From contig JAPOXR010000046.1 in the NCBI GenBank assembly GCA_026706985.1, positions 1 through 64,000 on the forward strand: a stretch of 64,000 nt of DNA, written 5' to 3'. The DNA comes from Paracoccaceae bacterium. GTDB lineage: Bacteria; Pseudomonadota; Alphaproteobacteria; Rhodobacterales; Rhodobacteraceae. Of this stretch, positions 54,852 to 64,000 are shown piece by piece. The notes beneath the pieces were generated by a model that worked only from the letters and a program-made list of their open reading frames with translations, had not been told where the DNA came from and made no database searches. How positions within the stretch are numbered: position 1 is the stretch's first letter; each line of letters opens with the position of its first letter. The position numbers and the translations under genes were made by a program.

Positions 54852-55100
54852 TTCGTCATTCCCGGAACAAACTCGTTGACCGCACCAGGCCGCGGCCTGA
54901 ACGACCGCAGCATAGGTCATTTGAGAATCCACGCCAATGGGGTGCGGACAGGCAAGGCAGGATTTCCAGTGTCTGCAATCCGTATTTGTCCATAAAGCGG
55001 GAAAGTCAGATTCAGGTCGCCGCCGGCGGTGATTTTGACTCGACAATCCAGGAAGTGGCTGCACAATATCCCGTTGCGAGGGATCAGGAGGTGTTGAGGC

Positions 55101-56669
55101 ATGGCGGAGTCAATGACGGAAAGCCGCACGCGCCGGGGCGCGGGCCGTCAGGCCCGTATCCGCGAGCGCACCAGTGCACTGGCCGATGAGTTGAAACCGG
55201 TGCGGCCTGGGCAGATCGGGGGTCGTTACAGGGTTTTGGATGACAGCGATATCGAACGCATCCAAGCCAGTGTCTTTGAGATTCTTGACCGTGTCGGTCT
55301 GGCGGCACCGACACCGTCTGTCGTCGAGCATTGCACGCGCGCCGGGGCGCGGCTCGGTGATGATGGCCGCCTCTGTTTTCCGGAGCAGACGGTAAGGGAC
55401 GCTCTTGCCAAGGCCTGCCGCAAGGTCACGCTGTACGCACGTGACCCGGCCCGGGATCTGGTTCTGGAAGGGCAGAGGGTCCATTTCGGAACCGGCGGTG
55501 CGGCGGTTCATATCGTCGATGCGCGTACGGGCGAATACCGCGATTCGGTGTTGCGCGACATCTATGACATGGCACGGGTTGTCGATTGCTGCGAGCACAT
55601 CCATTTCTACTACCGGACCGTGGTCGCGCGCGATCTGCCGGATATGTTCGAATTGGATGTGAACACCCATTATGCGATGCTGCAGGGCACCATCAAGCAT
55701 GTAGGCGGATCATTTTCCATACCGCGCAGCGTCAATGCGGTGCTGGAAATGGCGCATGAGGTGGCCGGTAGTGAAGCGGCGTGGCGCGAGCGCCCTTTCA
55801 TTTCCACCAATTCCTGCTTTGTCGTTCCGCCCCTGACTTTCGCCGAGGACGCGTGCAACTGCCTCGAATTGGCGGTGCTGGGCGGCATGCCGGTGAATCT
55901 GCTGTCAGCCGGGCAGGCCGGTGCCACCGGACCGGCGGCGCTTGCCGGAACCGTGGTGCAGGAAATGGCTGAGTGCCTCGCGGCGCTGGTCTATGTGAAT
56001 GCGATCAAACCGGGGGCGCCGGCAATTCTCGGAATGTGGCCTTTCGTGTCCGATCTGCGCACCGGCGCAATGTCGGGCGGCTCGGGCGAACAGGCGATAT
56101 TGATGTGTGCGTCGGCGCAGGTGGCGCAGTCATTCGGCATTCCGGTGAGCGTCGCCGGGGCCATGACCGATTCCAAAATGCCGGATATTCAGTCCGGCTT
56201 TGAGAAAGGCTGCAACCAGACGCTGATCGGTAACTCCGGCGCCAACATGATCTATGAGTCCGCCGGCATGCATGCGTCACTGCTCGGCGCCTGCTATGAA
56301 TCGCTGGTTCTCGACAATGATTCCCTCGGTGCGGCGCTGCGCACCGTGCGCGGTGTCGAAGTCAATGATTCGACACTGTCGGTTGATGTGATCTCCGAAG
56401 TTACGTTGAACGGACCGAATCATTTTCTCGGCGCTGAACAGACGCTGCAGCTCATGCAGACGGAATACATTTATCCGGAATTATGTGACCGGCTGAGTCC
56501 GAAAGAGTGGAAAGAGCAAAATCAGGAAGTCGCGCTGGACCGGGCGGAAGCGCGGGTGGCCGAAATACTCGCCGAACATTTCCCCAACCCGGTTTCCCCC
56601 GGGGCGGATGCACGCATCCGGGACAAGCTGCCGATCCGGCTCGAGGCAAGGGATATGCGGCCGCGATGA
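55101..56669 (+). CDS. MttB-family corrinoid methyltransferase (non-pyrrolysine type)
   Basis: This 522-residue protein of the trimethylamine methyltransferase superfamily has [17 protein letters not shown] and [16 protein letters not shown]. The barrel core has [40 protein letters not shown] and [20 protein letters not shown]. The reading frame has no internal TAG, so it lacks pyrrolysine, as in glycine-betaine-type MtgB relatives. It should move a methyl group from a quaternary or tertiary amine to a cobalamin protein, but no corrinoid protein gene is seen nearby. Ribosome binding site: AGGAGGTG eight bases before the ATG. Confidence 0.85.
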   Translation: MAESMTESRTRRGAGRQARIRERTSALADELKPVRPGQIGGRYRVLDDSDIERIQASVFEILDRVGLAAPTPSVVEHCTRAGARLGDDGRLCFPEQTVRDALAKACRKVTLYARDPARDLVLEGQRVHFGTGGAAVHIVDARTGEYRDSVLRDIYDMARVVDCCEHIHFYYRTVVARDLPDMFELDVNTHYAMLQGTIKHVGGSFSIPRSVNAVLEMAHEVAGSEAAWRERPFISTNSCFVVPPLTFAEDACNCLELAVLGGMPVNLLSAGQAGATGPAALAGTVVQEMAECLAALVYVNAIKPGAPAILGMWPFVSDLRTGAMSGGSGEQAILMCASAQVAQSFGIPVSVAGAMTDSKMPDIQSGFEKGCNQTLIGNSGANMIYESAGMHASLLGACYESLVLDNDSLGAALRTVRGVEVNDSTLSVDVISEVTLNGPNHFLGAEQTLQLMQTEYIYPELCDRLSPKEWKEQNQEVALDRAEARVAEILAEHFPNPVSPGADARIRDKLPIRLEARDMRPR

Positions 56670-56673
56670 TGTT

Positions 56674-57663
56674 TCAGGCGGGGAACAGGTCAACACCCAT
56701 TTGACGGAGCAGGTCGCCGTAATCGAGATACACCCAATTCTCGATGATACGCGCATCCTCGCAGCGGTAAAAATCCATGACCCGCAGGGCCAGTTGCCGG
56801 CCGGTGGCGGCAATACCGAGATAATCGCCCTGATGCGTCATGGTCATGGATGGCCAGCCGGATACGGCGGCGTAATTGCCGTCCCCCAGGCGGCAGTAAT
56901 GATTGCCGCCGGCCCGGTCCGGAAACGCCTCAAGGAAAGATTTCCGGTGATCCTTCACAAAACCCGACCAGCGGTAATTCGAACCGACGCCGCCGGGCCC
57001 GTACCAGAGCATGTCGCTGTGCCAGCAGCCATCTGACCCGGTCTGCCGTGCGGAACTGAAATCCACGGGATCAAATTCATGCAGATCGGCGAACATGCCT
57101 TCGACGATATCAAGCGTCCGGGATCCCGCCTCAGCCTGTCCCGGCAGGATGCCGTCATGGGTTGCCGGGGCGGGATACAGCATTTCGGTTCCCAGTTCCC
57201 CGGGCAATGGATTGCACCCCGCCTGCCGCATCAGGTCCGGCAGATCAATGATGAGCTTGGCCTCGGCAATTTTTCCCCCCACCAGCCGGTAGAACTCGCC
57301 GGAGCGCAGAAAGACAAGACGGTCCGACGGTCGTATGCCGAACAGGGGTGCGGTGAAATTTCCGACATAATGTGCCGTGGAGGCGACCCAATACCCCCCT
57401 GCCTGTCTGCGGTTGATGCCGGATATGAAAATATCGTCGCGGCGGCGGAGGTTTTCGATTGCACCGCACAGCGGTTCCAGAAACCCTTGGCGGATGGCTT
57501 CGATGCCGGTGAGCCGGTTGACCGGATGCGCGACATCCCAGACCGCGTCATCGCGGATCAAATCCCTGAGCAGCCGTTCCCGCTCCCGCGGCTCGGCCTG
57601 ATACAGGCGCGCCAGCCCCTGTCTCAGGGCACCGGCATCACGCGCGGATGATGATGTTTCCAT
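56674..57663 (-). CDS. Protein with two SnoaL-like domains
   Basis: This 329-residue protein has two NTF2/SnoaL-like halves. The first (about 1-160) has DDAVWDVAHPVNRLTGIEAI and the second (about 185-329) has SDMLWYGPGGVGSNYRWSGF, VMDFYRCEDARIIENWVYLD and DLLRQMGVD. SnoaL-like proteins are small hydrolases, isomerases or ester cyclases. The second half resembles the SnoaL protein at 62421-62912 (DFWKVVDGRIVDNWVMVD). It is convergent with the MttB-family gene and divergent from the ABC operon. Confidence 0.78.
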   Translation of the reverse strand: METSSSARDAGALRQGLARLYQAEPRERERLLRDLIRDDAVWDVAHPVNRLTGIEAIRQGFLEPLCGAIENLRRRDDIFISGINRRQAGGYWVASTAHYVGNFTAPLFGIRPSDRLVFLRSGEFYRLVGGKIAEAKLIIDLPDLMRQAGCNPLPGELGTEMLYPAPATHDGILPGQAEAGSRTLDIVEGMFADLHEFDPVDFSSARQTGSDGCWHSDMLWYGPGGVGSNYRWSGFVKDHRKSFLEAFPDRAGGNHYCRLGDGNYAAVSGWPSMTMTHQGDYLGIAATGRQLALRVMDFYRCEDARIIENWVYLDYGDLLRQMGVDLFPA

Positions 57664-57756
57664 TTATGCCCTTTCCCATTCCGGCTTGCATTGCCTGATA
57701 ACGAAATTGTAGAAACCTGCAATCGTATGCAGCGACCGGAGAAGGGTGGGGCGCTC

Positions 57757-58809
57757 ATGGCGGAAATTCAATTGCGCAATGTCTCGAAGCGCTGGGGTGA
57801 CTTCACCGGAGTGCAGAGTTTCGACCTGACAATCGCGGACCGCGAGTTTCTCGTGCTGCTCGGCCCGTCGGGTTGCGGGAAAACCACCACCATGCGGATG
57901 ATCGCAGGCCTCGAGGATATCACTGAGGGTGAAATTTGGATTGACGGACGGGTAGTCAATGATCTGGATCCAAAAGACCGGGATGTGGCGATGGTGTTCC
58001 AGTCCTATGGTCTTTACCCGAATATGAATGTCTATGAGAATATCCGCTTTCCCCTGAAAGTCCGCAAGGTTGACCGGGACAGCCATGACGAGCGGGTGAT
58101 GCGCGCCGCCGGAATGGTTGAACTGACCGAATTCATGCATCGCAAACCGGCCGAACTGTCCGGTGGACAGCGTCAGCGCGTAGCCTTGGCACGTGCCATC
58201 GTGCGGGAGCCGAATGTGTTCCTGATGGATGAGCCGCTGTCGAATCTGGATGCCAAGTTACGGGTATCGACACGTGCGCAGATCAAGAATCTCAGCCATG
58301 AGCTGAAGGTCACCACGATCTATGTCACCCATGACCAGATTGAAGCCATGACCCTGGCGGATCGGGTGGTGGTGATGAACCGGGGAATCGTGCAGCAGGT
58401 CGGCACGCCGGCTGATATCTATGACCGTCCGGAAAACACATTCGTGGCCGGTTTTATCGGCTCTCCGGCGATGAATCTGATTGAAGGCGAAATCTCGGGC
58501 GGCGTTTTCACGACCGATGTGGTGCGCATTGAAGGATTGCCGGACAAAGATGGCAGGGTCACACTCGGATTTCGTGCCGAGGATGCGGAAGTTGTGCAGC
58601 GCACCGCCGAAATCAACGCCCCGGTCTACACGGTTGAACTTCTCGGCGAAGCCACGATGCTGACAATGCGCGTCGGCGATGTGCTGGTATCGGTCAAGGC
58701 GGCGAAAGATCATCAATCCGGGATCGGAGAGATGATCTCGGTGGCGGTGCCGCCGCAGATTTGTCACCTGTTTGACAGCGAGACCGGCACTGTCATCCGA
58801 GAAGCGTGA
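57757..58809 (+). CDS. Sugar-type ABC importer ATP-binding protein (MalK/UgpC family)
   Basis: This ABC ATPase of 350 residues starts at MAEIQLRNVSKRW (57757). It has Walker A GPSGCGKTTT, signature LSGGQRQRVALARAI and Walker B FLMDEPLSNLD. A C-terminal TOBE-type regulatory domain (about 240-350) is present, as in MalK/UgpC proteins. It powers the importer with the binding protein and two permeases downstream. The start shares a gap of about 90 bp with the divergent SnoaL gene. Confidence 0.9.
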   Translation: MAEIQLRNVSKRWGDFTGVQSFDLTIADREFLVLLGPSGCGKTTTMRMIAGLEDITEGEIWIDGRVVNDLDPKDRDVAMVFQSYGLYPNMNVYENIRFPLKVRKVDRDSHDERVMRAAGMVELTEFMHRKPAELSGGQRQRVALARAIVREPNVFLMDEPLSNLDAKLRVSTRAQIKNLSHELKVTTIYVTHDQIEAMTLADRVVVMNRGIVQQVGTPADIYDRPENTFVAGFIGSPAMNLIEGEISGGVFTTDVVRIEGLPDKDGRVTLGFRAEDAEVVQRTAEINAPVYTVELLGEATMLTMRVGDVLVSVKAAKDHQSGIGEMISVAVPPQICHLFDSETGTVIREA

Positions 58810-58880
58810 AGGATACCGAACAGAATTTCCAATACGGTGTCCGCTGACGCCGGATCAACAACCAGGAAAGGACTCAATCA

Positions 58881-60089
58881 ATGAGAAAGTATATTTATGC
58901 GCTGGCGGGAGGGGCATTAATGCTCGGCGCCGGAGGCGCGTGGGGCGGTTGTGCTTTTGACAACACGGTGCCGCTGAAGTCGCTGACGGCCGGATTTGAG
59001 GCGTGGAAAGCGGTCACCGGCGCCATGTCTGAATGCGGTAATGTGGAAGCCGAGTTGGATCAGGAATTCCGCACCAAACAGCCGGCGGCTTTCGCGGCGA
59101 ATCCAGCGCTGTACCAGATCGGCGGGGTATCCAATGGCACGTTCACACCGCTGTACGACGCCAAAACCATCCGTCCGCTGGATGATCTTGTGGCCAAGTA
59201 TGGCGGACAGCTGAAGCCGAACCAGCTGATTACGCTTGACGGTCAGGTCTGGGCAGTCGCCATGATGGTGAATGCGCAGCATCTGATGTACCGCAGCGAC
59301 ATTCTGTCCGACCTCGGAATCGCAGCGCCGACGAATTACGACGAAGTGCTGGCTGCGGCACAGGCGATCCAGGATGCCGGTGTTGTGGATTATCCGCTCG
59401 GCGGAACCTACAAGGCGGGCTGGAATTTGGCGCAGGAATTTGTCAACGCCTATTTCGGCCATGGCGGTGACTTTGTTGACGCCGACAACATGCCGACGGT
59501 CAATAATCAGATGGGCATGGATACGCTGGCGCTGATGAAGGCGCTGTCCGCCTATATGGATCCGGAATATCTGGCCTCGGATTCGACCTATGTGCAGCAG
59601 CAGTTCCAGCAGGGCAAAATCGCCATGGCAAATCTCTGGGCATCCAGAGCCGCAGCCATGGATGACGCCAATGAAAGCCAGGTTGTCGGCAAGGTTACCA
59701 TGGCCGCGGCGCCGATGGGACCGGCTGAGTCCGCTTCGACGCTGTGGTGGGACGGAATCGTGCTCGCTGCCAACATGTCCGATGAGGAAGCCGATGCCGC
59801 TTTCCGGGTAGCCATGGAAGGCATTGATTCGGAAATGGTCATGGCCAATAACGATGCCGCGGTGTGGCTCATTGACGGTTATGTGCCTGGAATGTCGGCA
59901 GCCGGTGCGGCGGCAACAGCGGCGGACGGCGCCAGGCCTTATCCGTCAGCCACTTGGATGGGTCTGATGCATACCGCCCTCGGCAATGGTATCGCAGCTT
60001 ACCTGACCGGTGAAAAAGATGCGGCCACGACATTGGCTGACATCGAAGCGGCCTATACCCAGGCAGCACAGGAAGCTGGCCTTCTGTGA
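58881..60089 (+). CDS. Sugar-type ABC importer substrate-binding protein
   Basis: This 402-residue extracellular solute-binding protein (family 1) has an N-terminal signal peptide (MRKYIYALAGGALMLGAGG, cleavage near WGG). It has NAQHLMYRSDILSDLGIAAP and a Trp-containing cleft region (ESASTLWWDGIVLAANM) typical of the family. AGGAAAGGA lies just upstream of the ATG. It is the first of the importer's exported parts, in order ATPase, binding protein, permease, permease. The ligand is not evident. The adjacent MttB, SnoaL and histidinol-dehydrogenase-family genes suggest an amine, sulfonate or polyol. Confidence 0.88.
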   Translation: MRKYIYALAGGALMLGAGGAWGGCAFDNTVPLKSLTAGFEAWKAVTGAMSECGNVEAELDQEFRTKQPAAFAANPALYQIGGVSNGTFTPLYDAKTIRPLDDLVAKYGGQLKPNQLITLDGQVWAVAMMVNAQHLMYRSDILSDLGIAAPTNYDEVLAAAQAIQDAGVVDYPLGGTYKAGWNLAQEFVNAYFGHGGDFVDADNMPTVNNQMGMDTLALMKALSAYMDPEYLASDSTYVQQQFQQGKIAMANLWASRAAAMDDANESQVVGKVTMAAAPMGPAESASTLWWDGIVLAANMSDEEADAAFRVAMEGIDSEMVMANNDAAVWLIDGYVPGMSAAGAAATAADGARPYPSATWMGLMHTALGNGIAAYLTGEKDAATTLADIEAAYTQAAQEAGLL

Positions 60090-60169
60090 ACGAATTGAGC
60101 GGGAGCGGCTGCGGCCGCTCCCGCATTCCCCGGGGTGTTTGCAACGGGTGCTGATGGGATAAGCTATCG

Positions 60170-61195
60170 ATGAAGTTCCGAGTCTTCGCCGCTTTTGTCG
60201 CACCATCCCTGTTGCTGATGCTGCTCTTTATCGCCGCACCGCTGGTCAGCGTGCTGTGGCAAAGCTTCCATGTCACGCAGGTTGAATTCGAAACCGTCGA
60301 AACCGAGGTCTGCACCCCCGGCTTCATCACGCAGACATGCCAGACCGAGACCCGCACCCGACCGGTTTTGGATGAAGACGGGAAGATGGTTTCGACCACA
60401 TCATTTGTAGGCCTCGGAAGTTACCGGAAACTGCTTGAGCCGGACCGTTTTGTCCGGGCACTCGGCGATCTCAACTGGCGCGGTGTGATGGTCATTGATT
60501 TCTGGAAAGCGCTCCGCTTCACCCTCGCCTTTACCCTGTTCACCCTGCCGTTGGTCGTCGGTATGGGACTGTTGATCGCGCTCGCCGTCAACAGCGCCGC
60601 GAAGTCAATCCGCGGCCAGATCATTTTTGTCTCGCTGCTTCCTTTCATCATCACGCCGGTGATCGGGGCCATCTCCATCCGCTGGCTTTTCGTCGGCGAC
60701 GGCATTCTCACGGCGCTGCTCGAATGGATTCTGGAGACCGATATCGCGGTTTTGGCGAATCCGTGGAGTCTGGAATTCCTGATGATGTTTTACCGCGTCT
60801 GGCATGTGGCGCCGTTCGCCTTCGTGGTGTTTTACGCTGGTTTGCAGACCGTCAATAATGACGCCATCGAGAGCGCCGTGATTGATGGCGCGAGCCGGTT
60901 TGAGCGTCTGCGCTACGTGGTGATTCCCCACATAATGCCGCTGATCGTATTCGTTGCCCTGATCCATCTCATGGATGCCTACCGCGCTTTCGAGGAAATC
61001 ATCGGATTTTCTTCGCAGGCGCATTTAATTTCGCTGCAATGGCTGACCTATGATCTTCTGACGCCGGATGATTCCGGCAACCGTGCCATCAGCCGCGCCT
61101 CGGCGAGTGCCATGCTGACCATGATCGGAATCGTGGTCATCCTGGTGCCCCTGCTCGGCAAGACCTGGCGTGATCACAAGGCGGGATCGATCTGA
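60170..61195 (+). CDS. Sugar-type ABC importer permease 1
   Basis: This 341-residue MalF-type permease has the coupling loop ESAVIDGASRFERLRYVVIP. Between helices 1 and 2 it has an enlarged external loop of about 50 residues with two Cys and repeated Glu/Thr residues (ETEVCTPGFITQTCQTETRT). This is unusual for the family and might form a disulfide-linked flap near the binding protein. It overlaps permease 2 by one base (TGATG). Confidence 0.88.
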   Translation: MKFRVFAAFVAPSLLLMLLFIAAPLVSVLWQSFHVTQVEFETVETEVCTPGFITQTCQTETRTRPVLDEDGKMVSTTSFVGLGSYRKLLEPDRFVRALGDLNWRGVMVIDFWKALRFTLAFTLFTLPLVVGMGLLIALAVNSAAKSIRGQIIFVSLLPFIITPVIGAISIRWLFVGDGILTALLEWILETDIAVLANPWSLEFLMMFYRVWHVAPFAFVVFYAGLQTVNNDAIESAVIDGASRFERLRYVVIPHIMPLIVFVALIHLMDAYRAFEEIIGFSSQAHLISLQWLTYDLLTPDDSGNRAISRASASAMLTMIGIVVILVPLLGKTWRDHKAGSI

Positions 61196-62352
61196 TGGCG
61201 GTGGCACGGGCAATGCGGATGTCGCCGCAATTGCGGCTGGCCTCAGGCGCATTCATTCTGGTCTGGTGCGTGATCGCCGCATTTCCGATTTTCTGGATCG
61301 CGGTGATGAGTTTCAAGGCGCCGATCGACGCTTTCGCTTCCAATCCCCTGCATGTGATCTTCGGTCCGGTTACGCGTATGGGCGGTAAGGGGCTTTCGGT
61401 CCCGGATATTCTCATTGGGCTGGCGCTGCTCTGGGTGTTCATCCGTTTCGCCACGCGGCGATTGCCGGTTCTGGTGCGTCGATACTCTCCATTCGGCAAT
61501 ATCCTGGTCGGTTGGCTGGCGGCGGCGCTGTTTTATTTCGCTGCCTTCGTGCTGGTGTTTTTCGGTCTCCTTCCGCCGGTCATGGGCGCGCTGAACGGGT
61601 TGCTTGGAACGCTCGGTGAACCGATAATCGGGCTGACGCTCGAACATTACATTTCGATATGGATTGAGGACGGGTTTCACCGCAATTTCCTGAATTCAAT
61701 GATTGTGACCACGGGTGTGGTTGCGGTTTCCCTGACCGTCGGTACCCTGGCCGGCTACGGCATCGCGCGTTCGGGGTCGCATCTGGCCTTTTGGATTTTG
61801 ATCATCGCTCTGGTGTTCCGTGCCCTGCCGCATTCGGTTCTGGTCGCCGGTTACCTGCCGGTTTTTATCAATTCAGCGGAGATTCTGCGCCCGATTCTCG
61901 GGGAATTAGCTCCGACTCTGTATGGAAAACCGTTCGCTGTCATCGCCGTGCTGGTCGCCATAAACCAGCCCTTCACCATCTGGATGCTGCGGTCATTCTT
62001 TCAGAACATTCCGCAGGATCTGGATGAGGCGGCACGGGTGGATGGCTGTACCCATTTCCAGGCGTTCCGCTGGGTCATTATGCCGGTGATGTGGCCCGGG
62101 GTCATCACCACCGGGCTTTTCAGTTTTCTTCTCGCCTACAATGACCTGCTGGTTACCTCGCTTTTGCTGGATGCGCAGAATCAGACCATGGTTCCGGCAA
62201 TCGCCGGTTTCTTCAATCGTGAAACCACGACCACGGATCAGGTGGAGGCGGTGGCTGCCGCGGTATCGATCACGGCACCCCTGTTCCTGCTGATCATGGT
62301 GTTTCAGCGGCAGATCGTGAGCGGCTTGACCGCCGGCGCCGTCAAGGGCTGA
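61195..62352 (+). CDS. Sugar-type ABC importer permease 2
   Basis: This 385-residue MalG-type permease has the coupling loop DEAARVDGCTHFQAFRWVIM. It is about 100 residues longer than usual. An insert between helix 1 and the conserved core (about residues 60-140) adds what look like two more hydrophobic helices (GWLAAALFYFAAFVLVFFGL). Both permeases of this importer thus carry extra segments not found in ordinary sugar permeases. Confidence 0.88.
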   Translation: MAVARAMRMSPQLRLASGAFILVWCVIAAFPIFWIAVMSFKAPIDAFASNPLHVIFGPVTRMGGKGLSVPDILIGLALLWVFIRFATRRLPVLVRRYSPFGNILVGWLAAALFYFAAFVLVFFGLLPPVMGALNGLLGTLGEPIIGLTLEHYISIWIEDGFHRNFLNSMIVTTGVVAVSLTVGTLAGYGIARSGSHLAFWILIIALVFRALPHSVLVAGYLPVFINSAEILRPILGELAPTLYGKPFAVIAVLVAINQPFTIWMLRSFFQNIPQDLDEAARVDGCTHFQAFRWVIMPVMWPGVITTGLFSFLLAYNDLLVTSLLLDAQNQTMVPAIAGFFNRETTTTDQVEAVAAAVSITAPLFLLIMVFQRQIVSGLTAGAVKG

Positions 62353-62420
62353 GTGGCGGGCGCTGATTACAGATGAAGGGATCAAGACCCGAACAGGCGG
62401 CGCTGACCGGCGGTACCGAT

Positions 62421-62912
62421 ATGAGCAGAACCGGTGACACCCGCCGGGTTATTGAATCCATGGTGGATGGGCTGAATGATCATAGGATTGATGATATCGG
62501 TGAGTTCTTCACCGAGAATTTCCGCTGGATGGGCAATTTCGGCTGCGGCACCAAGCATGGGCTGAAAGCATTTCAGGAAAACTGGCAGCGGCCGTTTCAG
62601 GCGGCATTTACGGACAAAGTGTGTATCGATGAGGCACGGCTCTTCATGGGCGAGTGGGCAGCTGCCTTCGGTCGTCAGGAGGCGGTGCACAGCGGGGAGT
62701 TTCTCGGCGTGCCGCCGACCGGCCGGCGCGTCACCATCAGATACATGGATTTCTGGAAAGTCGTTGACGGCAGGATCGTCGACAATTGGGTCATGGTCGA
62801 TTTTCCCGGCATTCTGCACCAGTTGGGAGTGGATGTTTTCCAGGGCCGGGGCTGGGAAAGTTATGACAGGGGTGAGCGGATACCACCCTCGCCGCAGGAA
62901 CAGAAGGATTAA
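62421..62912 (+). CDS. SnoaL-like protein
   Basis: A protein of about 163 residues with one NTF2/SnoaL-like domain (RRVIESMVDGLNDHRIDDIG, FFTENFRWMGNFGCGTKHGL, DFWKVVDGRIVDNWVMVDFP). The start at 62421 (MSRTGDTRRVIE) fits the family. An ATG at 62373 is also in frame. It resembles the second half of the double SnoaL protein at 56674-57663, and both end with a Q(L/M)GVD segment. It is co-directional with the importer and with the next gene, 7 bp downstream. Confidence 0.78.
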   Translation: MSRTGDTRRVIESMVDGLNDHRIDDIGEFFTENFRWMGNFGCGTKHGLKAFQENWQRPFQAAFTDKVCIDEARLFMGEWAAAFGRQEAVHSGEFLGVPPTGRRVTIRYMDFWKVVDGRIVDNWVMVDFPGILHQLGVDVFQGRGWESYDRGERIPPSPQEQKD

Positions 62913-62918
62913 CGCCGA

Positions 62919-64000
62919 ATGCAGTATTTGAAACGTGGCAAGCCGAATAGTGAGAAGTCCCGGGACGCCGCCGATGTCTCGGAAATCGTCGCCGCCACGC
63001 TGGAGCGGATCGAATCCGGCGGCGATGATGCGGTGCGCGAATTATCGGTGAAATTCGACAATTGGTCGCCGCCATCCTTCCGTCTTTCCGAGACTGAAAT
63101 CGAATATCTGATCGGCAAACTCACCGGTCAGGAGTTGCATGATATCCGCTACGCTCAGGAACAGATCCGGAATTTTGCCCGAATTCAGCGCGATTCGATG
63201 CACGATGTCGAAGTCGAGACAATGCCCGGTGTGATTCTGGGTCACCGTAATATCCCGGTGCAGTCGGTCGGCTGTTACATTCCCGGCGGCAAGTTTCCGC
63301 TGGTTGCGGCGGCGCATATGTCGGTGTCGACCGCCGATGTTGCCGGGGTGCCGCGGATTGCCGCCGCCACACCGCCGGTCAAGGGTGAGCCGAATGCGGC
63401 GGTCATCGCCGCAATCCATTTCGGTGGAGCGCATGAAATCTACATGCTCGGCGGTATTCAGGCGGTCGGCGCATTGGCGCTCGGAACAGAGAGCATTCCG
63501 CCGGTCGATATGCTGGTAGGGCCGGGCAATGCCTTTGTCGCCGAAGCCAAGCGGCAGCTGTTCGGCCGTGTCGGCATCGATTTGTTCGCCGGACCTACGG
63601 AAACCATGGTAATCGCCGATGACACGGTTGATGCCGAACTCTGCGCCACCGATCTCCTGGGGCAGGCGGAGCACGGGTTTGATTCCCCCGCTGTCCTGGT
63701 CACCAACAGCCGTGCCCTGGCGGAAGCGACGATGCTTGAAGTCGAGCGGCTCCTCAAAATCCTGCCGACGGCGAAAACCGCTTCCGTCAGCTGGCGCGAT
63801 TATGGCGAGGTGATCCTGTGCGGGGATTATGGGGAAATGCTGAGCGTGGCGAATGAGATCGCTTCTGAGCATGTGCAGGTGATGACGGACCGGGATGACT
63901 GGTTCCTCGAACATATGGTGAATTACGGTGCCCTGTTTCTGGGCCCTCGGACCAACGTCTCCAATGGCGATAAGGTCATCGGTACCAACCATACGCTGCC
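62919..64000 (+). CDS. Histidinol-dehydrogenase-family protein, incomplete at window edge
   Basis: The frame is open from the ATG at 62919 to the window end (360 codons, no stop). It matches the histidinol dehydrogenase family: [51 protein letters not shown] and [14 protein letters not shown] with the metal ligands Q/H. Outside histidine operons such proteins are often sulfopropanediol dehydrogenases (HpsN) or act on other diols. Location after an importer and a SnoaL gene, away from his genes, favours a catabolic role. Only the 5' part is visible. Confidence 0.88.
   Translation, partial: MQYLKRGKPNSEKSRDAADVSEIVAATLERIESGGDDAVRELSVKFDNWSPPSFRLSETEIEYLIGKLTGQELHDIRYAQEQIRNFARIQRDSMHDVEVETMPGVILGHRNIPVQSVGCYIPGGKFPLVAAAHMSVSTADVAGVPRIAAATPPVKGEPNAAVIAAIHFGGAHEIYMLGGIQAVGALALGTESIPPVDMLVGPGNAFVAEAKRQLFGRVGIDLFAGPTETMVIADDTVDAELCATDLLGQAEHGFDSPAVLVTNSRALAEATMLEVERLLKILPTAKTASVSWRDYGEVILCGDYGEMLSVANEIASEHVQVMTDRDDWFLEHMVNYGALFLGPRTNVSNGDKVIGTNHTL

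Noticed and set aside
55101-56669. Pyrrolysine-containing MttB
   Set aside because: The frame has no internal TAG. It is the non-pyrrolysine branch of the family.
63042-63992. 316-codon open frame on the minus strand
   Set aside because: It is antisense to the histidinol-dehydrogenase-family gene, which matches its family throughout.
1-64000. CRISPR arrays, tRNA and rRNA genes, prophage attachment sites
   Set aside because: No regularly spaced direct repeats, tRNA-like cloverleaf or rRNA segments were seen. The accessory regions have no identifiable att repeats or integrase.

Overview
The window looks like chromosomal DNA from an alphaproteobacterium. It is GC-rich and densely coding, with many ATGA or TGATG stop/start overlaps. 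Gene content is typical of a marine or soil heterotroph of the Rhodobacterales/Rhodospirillales kind: a form II CO-dehydrogenase-type molybdenum hydroxylase cluster, hydroxyproline-type enzymes, an MttB-family methyltransferase, several ABC importers and a homoprotocatechuate pathway. The lineage is inferred from gene content, since no rRNA gene is present. I saw no tRNA, rRNA or CRISPR array.

Layout. (1) 0.5-10.1 kb: an AbrB-type membrane protein, then a co-directional cox-type cluster: coxD, coxE, an XdhC/CoxI-like gene, a MoeA/MobA-like fusion, coxS, coxL and coxM. It is closed by a strong hairpin at 10.2 kb. The large subunit carries AYRGAGR, the form II signature. (2) 10.3-15.5 kb: an accessory island with a RES/Xre toxin-antitoxin pair, an unassigned PD-(D/E)XK-type protein, a BrnT/HTH pair, and the wrecks of a HigBA pair, an IS1634-type transposase and an IS3-type transposase. 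(3) 15.5-17.8 kb: a tungstate-type ABC importer, tupBCA. (4) 18-21.8 kb: an agmatinase-family gene, a proline-racemase-family protein with an enolase-superfamily partner, and a HEPN-domain protein. (5) 21.9-27.8 kb: an aminotransferase followed by hpaF-E-D-G-H, the meta-cleavage pathway for homoprotocatechuate. (6) 27.9-37.3 kb: a second accessory region with mrr, a leftover 3' end of a second hpaH, a HipA-type kinase with an N-terminal extension, a complete IS630-family element, a uracil-DNA-glycosylase-fold protein, a DjlA-like chaperone, a glutamine amidotransferase/inositol monophosphatase fusion, and decayed Rieske and SRAP genes. (7) 37.4-45.8 kb: a seven-gene minus-strand operon (uracil-DNA-glycosylase-like, GMC oxidoreductase, NIPSNAP, BMP-type binding protein, double ATPase, two permeases). 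It diverges from a RutR-like TetR regulator across two matching palindromes. (8) 46-47.2 kb: a second, diverged IS630-family element. (9) 47.6-51.7 kb: an enoyl-CoA hydratase / NDP-forming CoA ligase / acyl-CoA dehydrogenase operon. (10) 51.8-64 kb: a Gfo/Idh/MocA oxidoreductase, dxs, an MttB-family methyltransferase, a double SnoaL protein, then a sugar-type ABC importer operon with a SnoaL protein and a histidinol-dehydrogenase-family gene cut by the window edge.

The genes mostly form self-contained uptake-plus-catabolism units separated by defence and toxin-antitoxin islands. The best candidates for undescribed biology are the regulated operon in region 7, where a uracil-DNA-glycosylase-fold protein leads a nucleoside-type importer and a GMC oxidoreductase, and two unusual fusions: amidotransferase with inositol monophosphatase, and an AbiEi-like domain with a HipA kinase.
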